Origin: Nocardia fluminea
GTDB lineage: Bacteria > Actinomycetota > Actinomycetes > Mycobacteriales > Mycobacteriaceae
DNA: 64,000 nt
NCBI RefSeq assembly: GCF_002846365.1
Contig: NZ_PJMW01000002.1
Span: 1,116,001-1,180,000 of the forward strand
Reading direction: 5' to 3'
The position numbers and the translations under genes were made by a program. The notes under the pieces were generated by a model. That model had not been told where the DNA came from, did not search any database, and saw nothing but the letters and a program-made list of their open reading frames with translations. Of the stretch, positions 46,365 to 55,120 are shown piece by piece. Within the stretch, counting starts at the first letter, position 1. Every line of letters starts with the position of its first letter.

Positions 46365-47564
46365 CTACTTCTTGCCGGCGTCGAGTCGCTCGATGATCGT
46401 CACGTTGGCCGTGCCGCCGCCCTCACAGATGGTGAGCAGGCCGTAGCGGCCGTTCACCCGCTCGAGCTCGTTGAGCAGTGTGGCGAACAGCTTGGCGCCG
46501 GTCGCGCCGAGCGGGTGCCCGAGCGCGATGGCTCCGCCGTTGACGTTCACCTTCGCCGGATCGGCGCCGATCTCCTTGATCCAGGCCAGCACCACCGGGG
46601 CGAAGGCCTCGTTGATCTCGATGACGTCGATGTCGTCGATGGTCAGGCCGGTCTTCTCCAGCGCCCACTGGGTGGCCGGGATCGGCGCGCTGAGCATGAA
46701 GATCGGGTCGGCGCCGCGCGCGCTGACGTGGTGGATGCGGGCGCGCGGGGTCAGGCCGTACTCCTGCACCGCCCATTCCGAGGCGAGCAGCGTGGCGCTG
46801 GCGCCGTCGGAGATCTGGCTCGCGACCGCCGCGGTGAGCGGGCTGCCCTCCGACAGCGGCTGCAGCGACGCCATCTTCTCCAGGCTGGTCTCGCGCGGGC
46901 CCTGATCGACGGTGAAGTCACCGACCGGCACGATCTCGTTGTCGAAGCGGCCCTCGGCGATCGCGGTCTTGGCGCGCTGATGGCTCTGCAGCGCCCACTG
47001 CTCCATGTCCTCGCGGCTGATGCCCCACTTCTCGGCGATCATCTCGGCGCCCTTGAACTGGGAGACCTCACCGGTGCCGTAGCGCGAGTCCCAGCCCTTC
47101 GCGCCGATGAACGAGGACTCGAAACCGTACGGCTTGGCCGCGAGCATGGCCGCGCCGATCGGGATGGCGCTCATGTTCTGCACACCACCGGCCACGATGA
47201 TCTCGGCGGTGCCGCTCATGATGGCCTGGGCGCCGAAGTTGATCGCCTGCTGGCTGGAACCGCACTGCCGGTCGACGGTGACGCCGGGGACTTCCTCGGG
47301 GTATCCGGCGACCAGCCACATGGTGCGGCCGATATTGCCCGCCTGCGGGCCGAGGTTGTCGACGCAGCCGACGATCACGTCGTCGACGACAGCCGGGTCG
47401 ATGCCGGTGCGCTCGACGAGCCCACGCAGCGCGGCCGCGCCGAGGTCGGCGGGATGCACCTCGGCCAGCGCGCCACCGCGCTTGCCGACAGCGGTACGCA
47501 CCGCATCGATCACATAGGCCTCCCGCAAGGGGGAATAGGGGCGGCGCTCGGCGGATGCGGTCAT
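46365..47564 (-). CDS. fadA6: Thiolase FadA6
   Basis: 399 residues. Degradative thiolase with nucleophile Cys101 (VDRQCGSSQQA), the GHPLGATG His motif and the terminal ICEGGGTANVTIIERL Cys. It follows kstR2 as Rv3556c does. FadA6 carries out thiolysis of a C/D ring-derived beta-ketoacyl-CoA. ATG 47564 has an AGGAG site and is ten bases from the kstR2 stop, so it is cotranscribed with the repressor. Confidence 0.9.
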   Translation of the reverse strand: MTASAERRPYSPLREAYVIDAVRTAVGKRGGALAEVHPADLGAAALRGLVERTGIDPAVVDDVIVGCVDNLGPQAGNIGRTMWLVAGYPEEVPGVTVDRQCGSSQQAINFGAQAIMSGTAEIIVAGGVQNMSAIPIGAAMLAAKPYGFESSFIGAKGWDSRYGTGEVSQFKGAEMIAEKWGISREDMEQWALQSHQRAKTAIAEGRFDNEIVPVGDFTVDQGPRETSLEKMASLQPLSEGSPLTAAVASQISDGASATLLASEWAVQEYGLTPRARIHHVSARGADPIFMLSAPIPATQWALEKTGLTIDDIDVIEINEAFAPVVLAWIKEIGADPAKVNVNGGAIALGHPLGATGAKLFATLLNELERVNGRYGLLTICEGGGTANVTIIERLDAGKK

Positions 47565-47574
47565 GGTGGAACTC

Positions 47575-48192
47575 CTATTTCGCGGTGCTCCCGGGCAGGG
47601 TCAGCCCGTCGAGCACGATGGTGAGATATTGCTGGGCAAGGTTTTGCACGGTGATCGGGCCACCGGGGGTGTACCAGCGGACCGCCACCCACACGGTGTC
47701 GCGCAGGAAGCGGAAGGCCAGTTCCACGTCGAGTTCGGGCCGGAAGCTGCCGTCGGCCACACCGGCGGCGAGCACGCGGTGCCACAGGTCGCGGAACTCG
47801 GTGTTGAAGTCACGGATGTAACCGAAACGCTCGGCGTCGCGCAGGTTCTTGGCCTCGGCCTGGTAGATCGCGACGGCCGCGTGATGGCGGTCGAACGACT
47901 CGTAGGACGCGATCACCAAGAACTCCAAGGTGTCTCGTGAGCTCATGCCCGCGCCCGCGATCTCGCGGTAGCGGCCGAACAGGTCGTCGAGGAAGCCGCG
48001 CAGGATCTCGTCGACCATCGATTCCTTGGAGTCGAAGTGGTGATAGAGACTGCCCGAGAGGATGCCCGCCGAGTCGGCGATGTCGCGCACCGTGGTGGCA
48101 CGCAGTCCCCGTTCGGCGAACAGGTCGGCGGCGAGGTCGAGGAGTTCGGCGCGGCGGGTGCGTTTGGTGGCAGGTGCGGTCACACCCGTCAT
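47575..48192 (-). CDS. kstR2: TetR-family repressor KstR2
   Basis: 205 residues from ATG 48192. TetR N-terminal HTH, LDLAADLFAERGLRATTVRDIADSAGILSGSLYHHFDSKESM, practically the sequence of Rv3557c. The C-terminal ligand domain keeps the DTVWVAVRWYTPGGPITVQ segment typical of KstR2. The known ligand of KstR2 is HIP-CoA, made by FadD3. An exact KstR2 box at 48199-48212 directly before the start implies autorepression. Followed by fadA6 and preceded by ipdF on the same strand. Confidence 0.93.
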   Translation of the reverse strand: MTGVTAPATKRTRRAELLDLAADLFAERGLRATTVRDIADSAGILSGSLYHHFDSKESMVDEILRGFLDDLFGRYREIAGAGMSSRDTLEFLVIASYESFDRHHAAVAIYQAEAKNLRDAERFGYIRDFNTEFRDLWHRVLAAGVADGSFRPELDVELAFRFLRDTVWVAVRWYTPGGPITVQNLAQQYLTIVLDGLTLPGSTAK

Positions 48193-48198
48193 CGTACA

Positions 48199-48212
48199 AC
48201 CAAGCACTTGCT
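48199..48212. promoter_or_regulatory. KstR2 operator upstream of kstR2
   Basis: ACCAAGCACTTGCT matches ANCAAGNNCTTGNT exactly, inside a longer palindrome (AACCAAGCA...TGCTTGGTT), six bases from the kstR2 ATG. Confidence 0.88.
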
Positions 48213-48238
48213 TGGTTTCGGAGAACCCGCCACGGCGA

Positions 48239-49045
48239 TCATGCGCGCTGGCTGCTCACCGAGACAACCTCGCCGGTCAGATACGAGGTGTAGTCACTGG
48301 CCAGCATGGCGATCGTTGCCGCTACCTCCCACGGTTCGGCGGCGCGACCGAACGCCTCGCGCTCGCTGAGCGAGTCGAGCAGCTCGGTCGAGCTCACCTT
48401 GTCCAGGAACGGGTGGCGGGCGATGCTCGGCGCGACGGCGTTGATCCGTACCCCGAACTCGGCCGCTTCGACCGCGCTGCACCTGGTCAGCGCCATCACA
48501 CCGGCCTTGGCGGCGGCGTAGTGCGCCTGGCCGTGCTGGGCACGCCAGCCGAGGACGGAGGCATTGTTCACGATCACGCCGCCGTGGCCGGCGCCCCGGA
48601 AGTATCCCAGCGCCGCACGGGTGCAGCGGAAGGTGCCGGTGAGGGTGATGTCGAGAACCTGGTCCCACTGCTCGTCGGTCATGTCGACCACGGGGGTCTC
48701 ACCACCGAGGCCCGCGTTGTTGACCATGATGTCGATCCGGCCGAGTTCCGCGGCGGCCGCGCTGATCAGCTCGTTGACCTGCCCGGTGTCGCGGACGTCG
48801 CACACCACGGCGCCGACCGCGCGCTCCGGGAATTCCTTCGAGAGCAGCTCGGCGGTTTCGGTCAAACGCCGTTCGTGCCAATCGGAGACGACGACATCGG
48901 CGCCCTCCTGGAGCAGCCTGCGGGCGGTGGACGAACCGATCCCGGTGCCGGCCGCCGCGGTGATCACGGCCTTACGGCCGGTCAGCAGTCCGTGCCCGGG
49001 GATCGGCGCCGGAGCGACCGACAGCGGGGAATTCTGCTCGGTCAC
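48239..49045 (-). CDS. ipdF: Short-chain dehydrogenase IpdF
   Basis: 268 residues from GTG 49045, which overlaps the fadE30 stop (GTGA). SDR with the loosened cofactor loop ITAAAGTGIGSSTA (residue about 28), NNAG and HYAAAKAG (YxxxK). It matches Rv3559c. IpdF oxidises or reduces the 5-hydroxy/5-oxo group of HIP-CoA-type intermediates at the start of ring C/D degradation. Sits between fadE30 and kstR2. Confidence 0.88.
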   Translation of the reverse strand: MTEQNSPLSVAPAPIPGHGLLTGRKAVITAAAGTGIGSSTARRLLQEGADVVVSDWHERRLTETAELLSKEFPERAVGAVVCDVRDTGQVNELISAAAAELGRIDIMVNNAGLGGETPVVDMTDEQWDQVLDITLTGTFRCTRAALGYFRGAGHGGVIVNNASVLGWRAQHGQAHYAAAKAGVMALTRCSAVEAAEFGVRINAVAPSIARHPFLDKVSSTELLDSLSEREAFGRAAEPWEVAATIAMLASDYTSYLTGEVVSVSSQRA

Positions 49046-50223
49046 GGGCGTGCCTCTCGCGGGAGACCGAGCACACGCTCGGCGATGATGTTGCGCTGCA
49101 CTTCGTTCGAACCTCCATAGATCGTGTCGGCGCGGCTGAACAGGTACAGCCGCTGCCATGCGGTCATGTCGTCGGGGCCGGTGATCAGGCCGAGCGCGCC
49201 TTGCACAGCCATCGCCAGTTCACCGAGGTCGCGATGCCAGTTGGCCCACAACAACTTCGACACCGAGGCGCCGCCCGCGTCGTCGTGGTCCTCGCTCATG
49301 GTGCGCAGCGCGTGCGCGCGCAACACCCGCAGACCCACCCAGGCGCGATCGAGACGATCGGCGATCAGCGGGTCGTCGGCCGCGCCGGTGCGCCGCGCCA
49401 GGTCCTCGATGTCGGAGAGTTCGCGCGCGAAGCGGATCTGCTGACCGAGAGTGGAGATACCGCGTTCGAAGGTGAGCGTGCCCATCGCGATTCGCCAGCC
49501 GTCGCCCGGCGCGCCGACCACCAGGTCCGCGTCGGTGACGGCATCGTCGAAGAAGACCTCGTTGAATTCGGAGGTGCCGGTGAGCTGCTCGATCGGCCGC
49601 ACTTCGATGCCCGGCTGGTTCATCGGGACCAGCAGATAGGACAGGCCCTTGTGACGGCTCGAGCCGCGCTCGGTGCGGGCGATGACGAAGCACCAGTCGG
49701 CGACGTGGGCGAGCGAGGTCCAGATCTTCTGGCCGTTGATCACCCACTTGTCGCCGTCGAGGCGGGCGGTCGTCGCGACGGCGGCCAGGTCGGATCCGGC
49801 GCCGGGCTCGGAGTAGCCCTGGCACCACAGCTCGCCGACCGAGCGCACACCCGGCAGGAAGCGCTTCTTCTGTTCGTCGGTACCGAAGGCGAGCACGGTG
49901 GGGCCGAGCAGTTCCTCGCCCACGTGCGAGACGCGCGCGGGCGCGTCGGCTTTGGCGTATTCCTCGTGGAAGATCACCTGCTGACGCACGCTGGCGCCGC
50001 GACCGCCGTATTCGACCGGCCAGCCGAGGCAGGTCCAGCCCGCCGCGGCGAGATGGCGGTCCCAGGCCAACCGCTCTTCGAAGAATTCGTGTTCGCGGCC
50101 GGGTCCACCGGTGCCGCGCAGGTCAGCGAACTCGCCCGAAAGGTTTTCGGCGAGCCAATCGCGTATTTCCGCGCGAAACTCCGCGTCGGAAGTCGCGGTA
50201 TCGGAATCTGAGGTCTGGATCAC
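49042..50223 (-). CDS. fadE30: Acyl-CoA dehydrogenase FadE30
   Basis: 393 residues from GTG 50223 (VIQTSDSDTATSDAEF). ACAD with the SEPGAGSDLAAVATTA FAD motif and C-terminal YGGSNEVQRNIIAERVLGLP. It matches Rv3560c, which dehydrogenates the propionyl side chain of the 5-hydroxy-HIP-CoA intermediate. The longer frame begins with TTG inside the KstR2 box, so it is not used. First gene of fadE30-ipdF-kstR2-fadA6, divergent from fadD3. Confidence 0.9.
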   Translation of the reverse strand: MIQTSDSDTATSDAEFRAEIRDWLAENLSGEFADLRGTGGPGREHEFFEERLAWDRHLAAAGWTCLGWPVEYGGRGASVRQQVIFHEEYAKADAPARVSHVGEELLGPTVLAFGTDEQKKRFLPGVRSVGELWCQGYSEPGAGSDLAAVATTARLDGDKWVINGQKIWTSLAHVADWCFVIARTERGSSRHKGLSYLLVPMNQPGIEVRPIEQLTGTSEFNEVFFDDAVTDADLVVGAPGDGWRIAMGTLTFERGISTLGQQIRFARELSDIEDLARRTGAADDPLIADRLDRAWVGLRVLRAHALRTMSEDHDDAGGASVSKLLWANWHRDLGELAMAVQGALGLITGPDDMTAWQRLYLFSRADTIYGGSNEVQRNIIAERVLGLPREARP

Positions 50224-50245
50224 GCCCACCTCGGTAGGATAACCT

Positions 50246-50259
50246 ACCAAGCACTTGCT
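50246..50259. promoter_or_regulatory. KstR2 operator between fadE30 and fadD3
   Basis: ACCAAGCACTTGCT, an exact KstR2 consensus and identical to the kstR2 site, sits 22 bp from the fadE30 GTG and 49 bp from the fadD3 GTG. Confidence 0.9.
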
Positions 50260-50308
50260 TTGTTAGCTGCTTCGGAAGAACAGCGAACCGCACAACGGTG
50301 AGGACCCC

Positions 50309-51874
50309 GTGACACCCCCTGCACAAACCACTCCGCAGGCGCTGCGCCACATCGCAGCGGCGCATCCGCACGAGCCTGCCCTGATCGACGGCGCGATCCG
50401 CCTGGATTGGGCCGAGCTACTCGACCAGGTCCGGGTGGCCGCCCGCGCCCTGATCGCCCGTGGCATCGCCCCCGGCGACCGGGTCGCGATGTGGGCGCCG
50501 AACACCTATCACTGGGTGATCGCCGCCCTGGCCGCGCATTCCGCCGGGGCCGCGCTGGTTCCGCTGAACACCCGCTATGTGGCGGCCGAGGCCGTCGATG
50601 TGCTGGCCCGCGTGGACGCGAAGGCCCTGTTCGTCGCCGGTCCGTTCCTCGGTCGCGACCGGGCAACCGAACTCGCGGCGGCGGCGCCGGAACTGGGCAT
50701 CGGGACCGTCGTCGTGATCCCGATCGGGGACGAAGCGGTCACGTCCGCCGCCGAGCCCACCGGCACGACGGTGACCTGGGACGAGTTGCTCGAACAGGCC
50801 GCGAGCGTGTCCGACGCGGCCGGCGAGGAGCGGGCGGCCCAGGTCGACCCCGACGACATCTCCGACATCCTGTTCACCTCCGGCACCACCGGCCGCAGCA
50901 AGGGCACCCTCGTCGCGCACCGGCAGGCGCTGGGCGTGGTGCGCGGCTGGGTGGAGTGCTCGACCCTGCGCGCGGGCGACCGCTACCTGGTGATCCCGCC
51001 GTTCTTCCACAACTTCGGTTACAAGGCGGGCATTCTCGCCTGCCTGGTCACCGGGGCCACGATCGTGCCGCAGGCCACCTTCGACGTGCCCGCGGCGCTG
51101 GCGCTCATCGAGTCCGAGCGGATCACCGTGCTCACCGGGCCGCCGACGATCTACCAGACCATCCTCGAGCACCCCCAGCGCACCGAGCGCGACCTGAGCT
51201 CGCTGCGGGTGGCGGTGACCGGCGCGGCGACCGTGCCGGTGGTGCTGATCGAGCGAATGCGCGCCGATCTCGACTTCGAGGTGGTGATCACCGCCTACGG
51301 CCTGTCCGAGACCGCCGGTTTCGGCACCATGTGCAGGCCCTCCGACGACGCTGCCACGATCGCCAACACCTGCGGTGGACCGATCGCCGACTTCGAACTG
51401 CGCCTGTCCGACGCCGGCGAGGTGCTGCTGCGCGGACCCAACGTGATGCTCGGCTACCTCGACGACCCCGAGGCCACCGCCGAGGCCATCGACGCCGACG
51501 GCTGGCTGCACACCGGCGACATCGGCATCGTCGACGAGCGCGGCTACCTCAAGATCACCGACCGACTCAAGGACATGTACATCACCGGCGGGTTCAACGT
51601 GTATCCCGCCGAGATCGAACAGACCCTGGCCAGGCTCGACGGTGTCGCCGAGTCGGCGGTGATCGGCGTGCCCGACGAGCGGATGGGCGAGGTCGGCAAG
51701 GCCGTCGTCGTCCGCAAGGCCGGATCGGCGCTGACCGCCGACGAAGTGATCGCCTTCGCCGCGGGTCAGTTGGCGAATTTCAAAGTGCCCAGGCTCGTCG
51801 AGTTCCGCGACCAGCTGCCCTACAGCGCCGCGGGCAAGGTGCTCAAGCGTGAGCTACGTGAGGAGAAGTCGTGA
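50309..51874 (+). CDS. fadD3: HIP-CoA ligase FadD3
   Basis: 521 residues from GTG 50309. ANL ligase: P-loop ILFTSGTTGRSKGTL (about 190-204), AYGLSETAGFG, the DRLKDMYITGGFNVYPAEIE hinge (about 418-437), and terminal Lys in SAAGKVLKRELRE. It matches Rv3561. FadD3 activates HIP (indanedione propionate) with CoA, which starts ring C/D degradation and generates the KstR2 ligand. Its stop overlaps the following gene start (GTGA). Confidence 0.93.
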   Translation: MTPPAQTTPQALRHIAAAHPHEPALIDGAIRLDWAELLDQVRVAARALIARGIAPGDRVAMWAPNTYHWVIAALAAHSAGAALVPLNTRYVAAEAVDVLARVDAKALFVAGPFLGRDRATELAAAAPELGIGTVVVIPIGDEAVTSAAEPTGTTVTWDELLEQAASVSDAAGEERAAQVDPDDISDILFTSGTTGRSKGTLVAHRQALGVVRGWVECSTLRAGDRYLVIPPFFHNFGYKAGILACLVTGATIVPQATFDVPAALALIESERITVLTGPPTIYQTILEHPQRTERDLSSLRVAVTGAATVPVVLIERMRADLDFEVVITAYGLSETAGFGTMCRPSDDAATIANTCGGPIADFELRLSDAGEVLLRGPNVMLGYLDDPEATAEAIDADGWLHTGDIGIVDERGYLKITDRLKDMYITGGFNVYPAEIEQTLARLDGVAESAVIGVPDERMGEVGKAVVVRKAGSALTADEVIAFAAGQLANFKVPRLVEFRDQLPYSAAGKVLKRELREEKS

Positions 51875-52746
51875 GTTCCGAAACCGAGACCGAGGTCGTC
51901 ACCTACGCGGTGCGCGGGTCGGTCGCCGTGGTCACCATGAACCGGCCCGACTTCCGCAACGCGCAGAACTCGAAGATGACCTATGCCCTCGACGCCGCCT
52001 TCGTGCGGGCCGTGGAGGATCCCGCGGTCAAGGTGATCGTGCTGGCGGGCAACGGGAAACACTTCAGCGCGGGCCACGACATCGGCACGCCGGGCCGCGA
52101 CCACGACGTGCACTACGAGAACAAGGCCGCGTTGTGGTGGGACCACCTCGATCGCGCCGGCGGTGATCAGCGGTTCGCACGCGAGTCCGAGGTGTATCTC
52201 GGCATGTGCAGGCGCTGGCGGGAAATCCCCAAGCCGATGGTGGCGATGGTGCAGGGCGCGTGCATCGCGGGCGGGCTGATGCTGGCCTGGGTGTGTGACC
52301 TGATCGTGTGCTCCGACGACGCGTTCTTCTCCGATCCCGTGGTCCGGATGGGCATTCCGGGAGTGGAGTACTTCGCGCATCCGTGGGTGATGGGCCCGCG
52401 CGCGGCCAAAGAGTTCCTGTTCACCGGCGATCGGTTCGGGGCGGCACAGGCCAAGGAGTGGGGCATGGTCAACCGGGTCGTGCCACGCGAGGAACTCGAG
52501 GCCGAGGCGATGGGGCTGGCCGAGAAGATCTCCGCCATGCCGCAATTCGGGCTCGCGCTCACCAAGAAAGCCGTCAACCAGGCCGAGGATCTGATGGGCA
52601 TGCGCAGTGGCATGGACTCGGTCTTCGGGCTGCATCATTTCGCGCACGCGCACAACGCCGAGGTCGGCGCCGATTCGCTCGGCGGGATGAACGCCCGCTC
52701 GATGAAGGCCACCGCCACCTCCACCGAACAGAACGGGACGAAGTAA
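51871..52746 (+). CDS. Enoyl-CoA hydratase-family protein in the fadD3 operon
   Basis: 291 residues from GTG 51871, coupled to fadD3. Crotonase fold with FSAGHDIG (about 65-72), QGACIAGGLMLAWVCDLIVC and a 30-residue insertion (DHDVHYENKAALWWDHLDRAGGDQRFARES) before the second motif. That insertion is unlike EchA19/EchA20 and closer to EchA13-type proteins. M. tuberculosis has no gene at this spot (fadD3 is followed directly by fadE31); rhodococcal sterol clusters do. The likely role is a hydratase or hydrolase in C/D ring beta-oxidation. Confidence 0.86.
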   Translation: MSSETETEVVTYAVRGSVAVVTMNRPDFRNAQNSKMTYALDAAFVRAVEDPAVKVIVLAGNGKHFSAGHDIGTPGRDHDVHYENKAALWWDHLDRAGGDQRFARESEVYLGMCRRWREIPKPMVAMVQGACIAGGLMLAWVCDLIVCSDDAFFSDPVVRMGIPGVEYFAHPWVMGPRAAKEFLFTGDRFGAAQAKEWGMVNRVVPREELEAEAMGLAEKISAMPQFGLALTKKAVNQAEDLMGMRSGMDSVFGLHHFAHAHNAEVGADSLGGMNARSMKATATSTEQNGTK

Positions 52747-53889
52747 GTGGATCTCGAGATCGACCCGGCCGCCCGGGAATTCCAGCTGGAGGTGCGCGAG
52801 TTCCTCGCCGCCAACGTACCGGCCGAACCGTTGCCGTCGATGGACACCGCCGAAGGTTTCGCCGCGCACCGGGAATGGGAAGCGAAGCTGGCGCAAGCGC
52901 GGCTGTCCGCGGTGTCGTGGCCGCGTGAGTTCGGCGGGCGCGACGCGTCGATCCTGGAATGGGTGCTGTTCGAGCAGGAGTACTACGCCGCCGGCGCACC
53001 GGGCCGGGTCGCGCAGAACGGCATCTTCCTGCTCGCGCCGACGCTGTTCGAGCACGGCACCCCCGAACAGCTCGCGCGGATCCTGCCGCGCATGGCGCGC
53101 GGCGACGACATCTGGGCGCAGGCCTGGTCGGAACCCGAGTCGGGCAGCGACCTCGCGAGCCTGCGCTCGACCGCGCGGCGCACCGAGGGCGGCTGGCTGC
53201 TCAACGGCCAGAAGACGTGGAGTTCGCGTGCGTCCTTCGCCGATTGGGCATTCGGCCTGTTCCGCAGCGATCCCGAGGCGCAGCGCCACCACGGACTCAC
53301 CTACGTGATGTTCCCGCTCACCGCCGAGGGCGTGAGCGTGCGGCCGATCCCCCAGCTCGACGGTGAGCCCGGCTTCGCCGAGATCTTCCTCGACGACGTC
53401 TTCGTACCGGACCACGACGTGATCGGCGGGGTGAACGAGGGCTGGCGGGTCGCGATGGCGACCTCGTCCAACGAACGTGGCCTCTCGCTGCGCAGCCCCG
53501 GCCGGTTCAGCGCCACCGCGCAGCGGCTCATCGAGCTGTGGCGCGAGACCACCGACCCGAGCGATACCGCGGCCAGGAACTCGGTGGTCGACGCCTGGCT
53601 CGGCGCCGAGGCCTACCGCCTGCACACCTTCGGCACCGTCACCCGCCTCACCGACGGCGGCCAGCTCGGCGCGGAGTCGTCGATCACCAAGGTGTACTGG
53701 TCCGAACTCGACATCGCGATGCACGAGACGGCGCTGGACCTGCTCGGCTCGGCCGCCGAGCAACGCGGCGACTGGACCGACGGCTACCTGTTCTCGCTGT
53801 CGGGCCCGATCTACGCGGGCACCAACGAGATCCAGCGCAACATCATCGCCGAACGCATCCTCGGCTTGCCCCGCGAGAGCAAGCGATGA
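52747..53889 (+). CDS. fadE31: Acyl-CoA dehydrogenase FadE31
   Basis: 380 residues from GTG 52747, directly after the TAA of the crotonase gene. ACAD with SEPESGSDLASLRSTA and IYAGTNEIQRNIIAERILGLP. It is the long subunit that, in M. tuberculosis, pairs with FadE32 or FadE33 to make heterotetrameric ACADs. Cotranscribed with fadD3; position matches Rv3562. Confidence 0.9.
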   Translation: MDLEIDPAAREFQLEVREFLAANVPAEPLPSMDTAEGFAAHREWEAKLAQARLSAVSWPREFGGRDASILEWVLFEQEYYAAGAPGRVAQNGIFLLAPTLFEHGTPEQLARILPRMARGDDIWAQAWSEPESGSDLASLRSTARRTEGGWLLNGQKTWSSRASFADWAFGLFRSDPEAQRHHGLTYVMFPLTAEGVSVRPIPQLDGEPGFAEIFLDDVFVPDHDVIGGVNEGWRVAMATSSNERGLSLRSPGRFSATAQRLIELWRETTDPSDTAARNSVVDAWLGAEAYRLHTFGTVTRLTDGGQLGAESSITKVYWSELDIAMHETALDLLGSAAEQRGDWTDGYLFSLSGPIYAGTNEIQRNIIAERILGLPRESKR

Positions 53890-53971
53890 GCGCGACCGCC
53901 GCGGTGCGCCCGCGACACGGGACCAGCAATCATTCGGGCCGAATCGCCCTTCCGAACACAGGAGGTCTGCG

Positions 53972-54988
53972 ATGAGATTCGCGCTCAGTACCGAACAGCT
54001 CGACTTCGCGGCCGAGCTGCGCAAGATTCTCGACGCGGGTCAGGTCCCCGCCGCGGTGCGCGCGTGGGCGGCCGGCGAACCCGCCAAGGGTCGCGCGCTG
54101 CTGCGGCAGATCGCCGACATGGGCGTCTTCGGCCTGATCGTCGACGAGAAGTACGACGGGGCGGACGCGACCACTGTCGATCTCGTCGTCGCGCTGATCG
54201 AACTGGGCCGCGGCGGCGCACCCGGCCCGGTGATCGAGTCGGCTGCCGTGATTCCGGCGCTGCTGCAACGCCTTCCGGATGACGCGCCCGCGCAGCGATG
54301 GTTGCCCGCGCTCGCGAGCGGCGAGGCGCTGGGCACGATCACCTTCCCGCCGCAGCGCGGCATCGCCCTCGACGCCGAGATCGCCGAGCCGGTCTTCGTC
54401 GCCGCCGAGGGCAGGCTGACACTCGGCGTCGCGCCGTCCGAGTCGGTGACCTCGATCGACCCCGCCCGCAAGCTGTTCCGCGTGACGGCCGACGAGCTGA
54501 TCGCCGAGGGACCCGAGGTCGAAGCGGCCATCGACTACGCCTTCGACATCGGCGTTCTCGCCTGCGCCGCGCAGCTCCTCGGTGCGGGCCGCTCGATTCT
54601 CGAGCAGACCACCTCGTACGCGAAGCAGCGCAAGCAGTTCGGGCGCGCGATCGGCGAATTCCAGGCGGTGAAGCAGCAACTGGCCGATGTGCTGATCGCG
54701 CTGGATCTGGCCGAGCCGCTGGTGTACCGCGCGGCGCTCACGCTCGATTCCGCCGACCGCGCCCGCGATGTCTCGGCAGCCCTGGTGACCTGTGGCGACG
54801 CCGCCCACCGCGCCGCGCGCGCCGGGCTCCAGGTGCACGGGGCCATCGGGTACACCGCGGAATTCGACCTGTCGCTGTGGCTCACCAAGGTCGCCGCGCT
54901 GCGGACAGCATGGGGCACAGCCGATTTCCACCGCGGCCGGATCGCCGCCGCCTTGCGCGCCGCCGAACCCGCGGCCGCGGCGATCTGA
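53972..54988 (+). CDS. fadE32: Acyl-CoA dehydrogenase FadE32
   Basis: 338 residues from ATG 53972 with GGAGG seven bases upstream; the long in-frame extension before it is antisense-type sequence over fadE31. A short ACAD lacking the N-terminal FAD SEPxxGxD motif but with KQRKQFGRAIGEFQAVKQQLAD and VHGAIGYTAEFD. It is the probable small partner of FadE31. 82 bp downstream of fadE31; matches Rv3563. Confidence 0.88.
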   Translation: MRFALSTEQLDFAAELRKILDAGQVPAAVRAWAAGEPAKGRALLRQIADMGVFGLIVDEKYDGADATTVDLVVALIELGRGGAPGPVIESAAVIPALLQRLPDDAPAQRWLPALASGEALGTITFPPQRGIALDAEIAEPVFVAAEGRLTLGVAPSESVTSIDPARKLFRVTADELIAEGPEVEAAIDYAFDIGVLACAAQLLGAGRSILEQTTSYAKQRKQFGRAIGEFQAVKQQLADVLIALDLAEPLVYRAALTLDSADRARDVSAALVTCGDAAHRAARAGLQVHGAIGYTAEFDLSLWLTKVAALRTAWGTADFHRGRIAAALRAAEPAAAAI

Positions 54989-55120
54989 GACCCGCGATGC
55001 CACCGCCGACACAGACCGGACGCCACCCGGGTGTGTGTCGCGGTGGCAGCCGGGTCCCGCAGAACCGCGGCCGTCGCGCTCCCACTGCCGACGCCATCAC
55101 CGAGCCTTACGAGGAACCCC

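Noticed and set aside
44298..47624. 1108-residue open frame on the plus strand
   Set aside because: It lies antisense to the molybdoenzyme and fadA6, has a Gly/Arg/His-rich shadow composition and no recognisable domain.
51820..54024. 734-residue open frame on the minus strand
   Set aside because: Antisense to the crotonase and fadE31, which have clear motifs and coupled starts.
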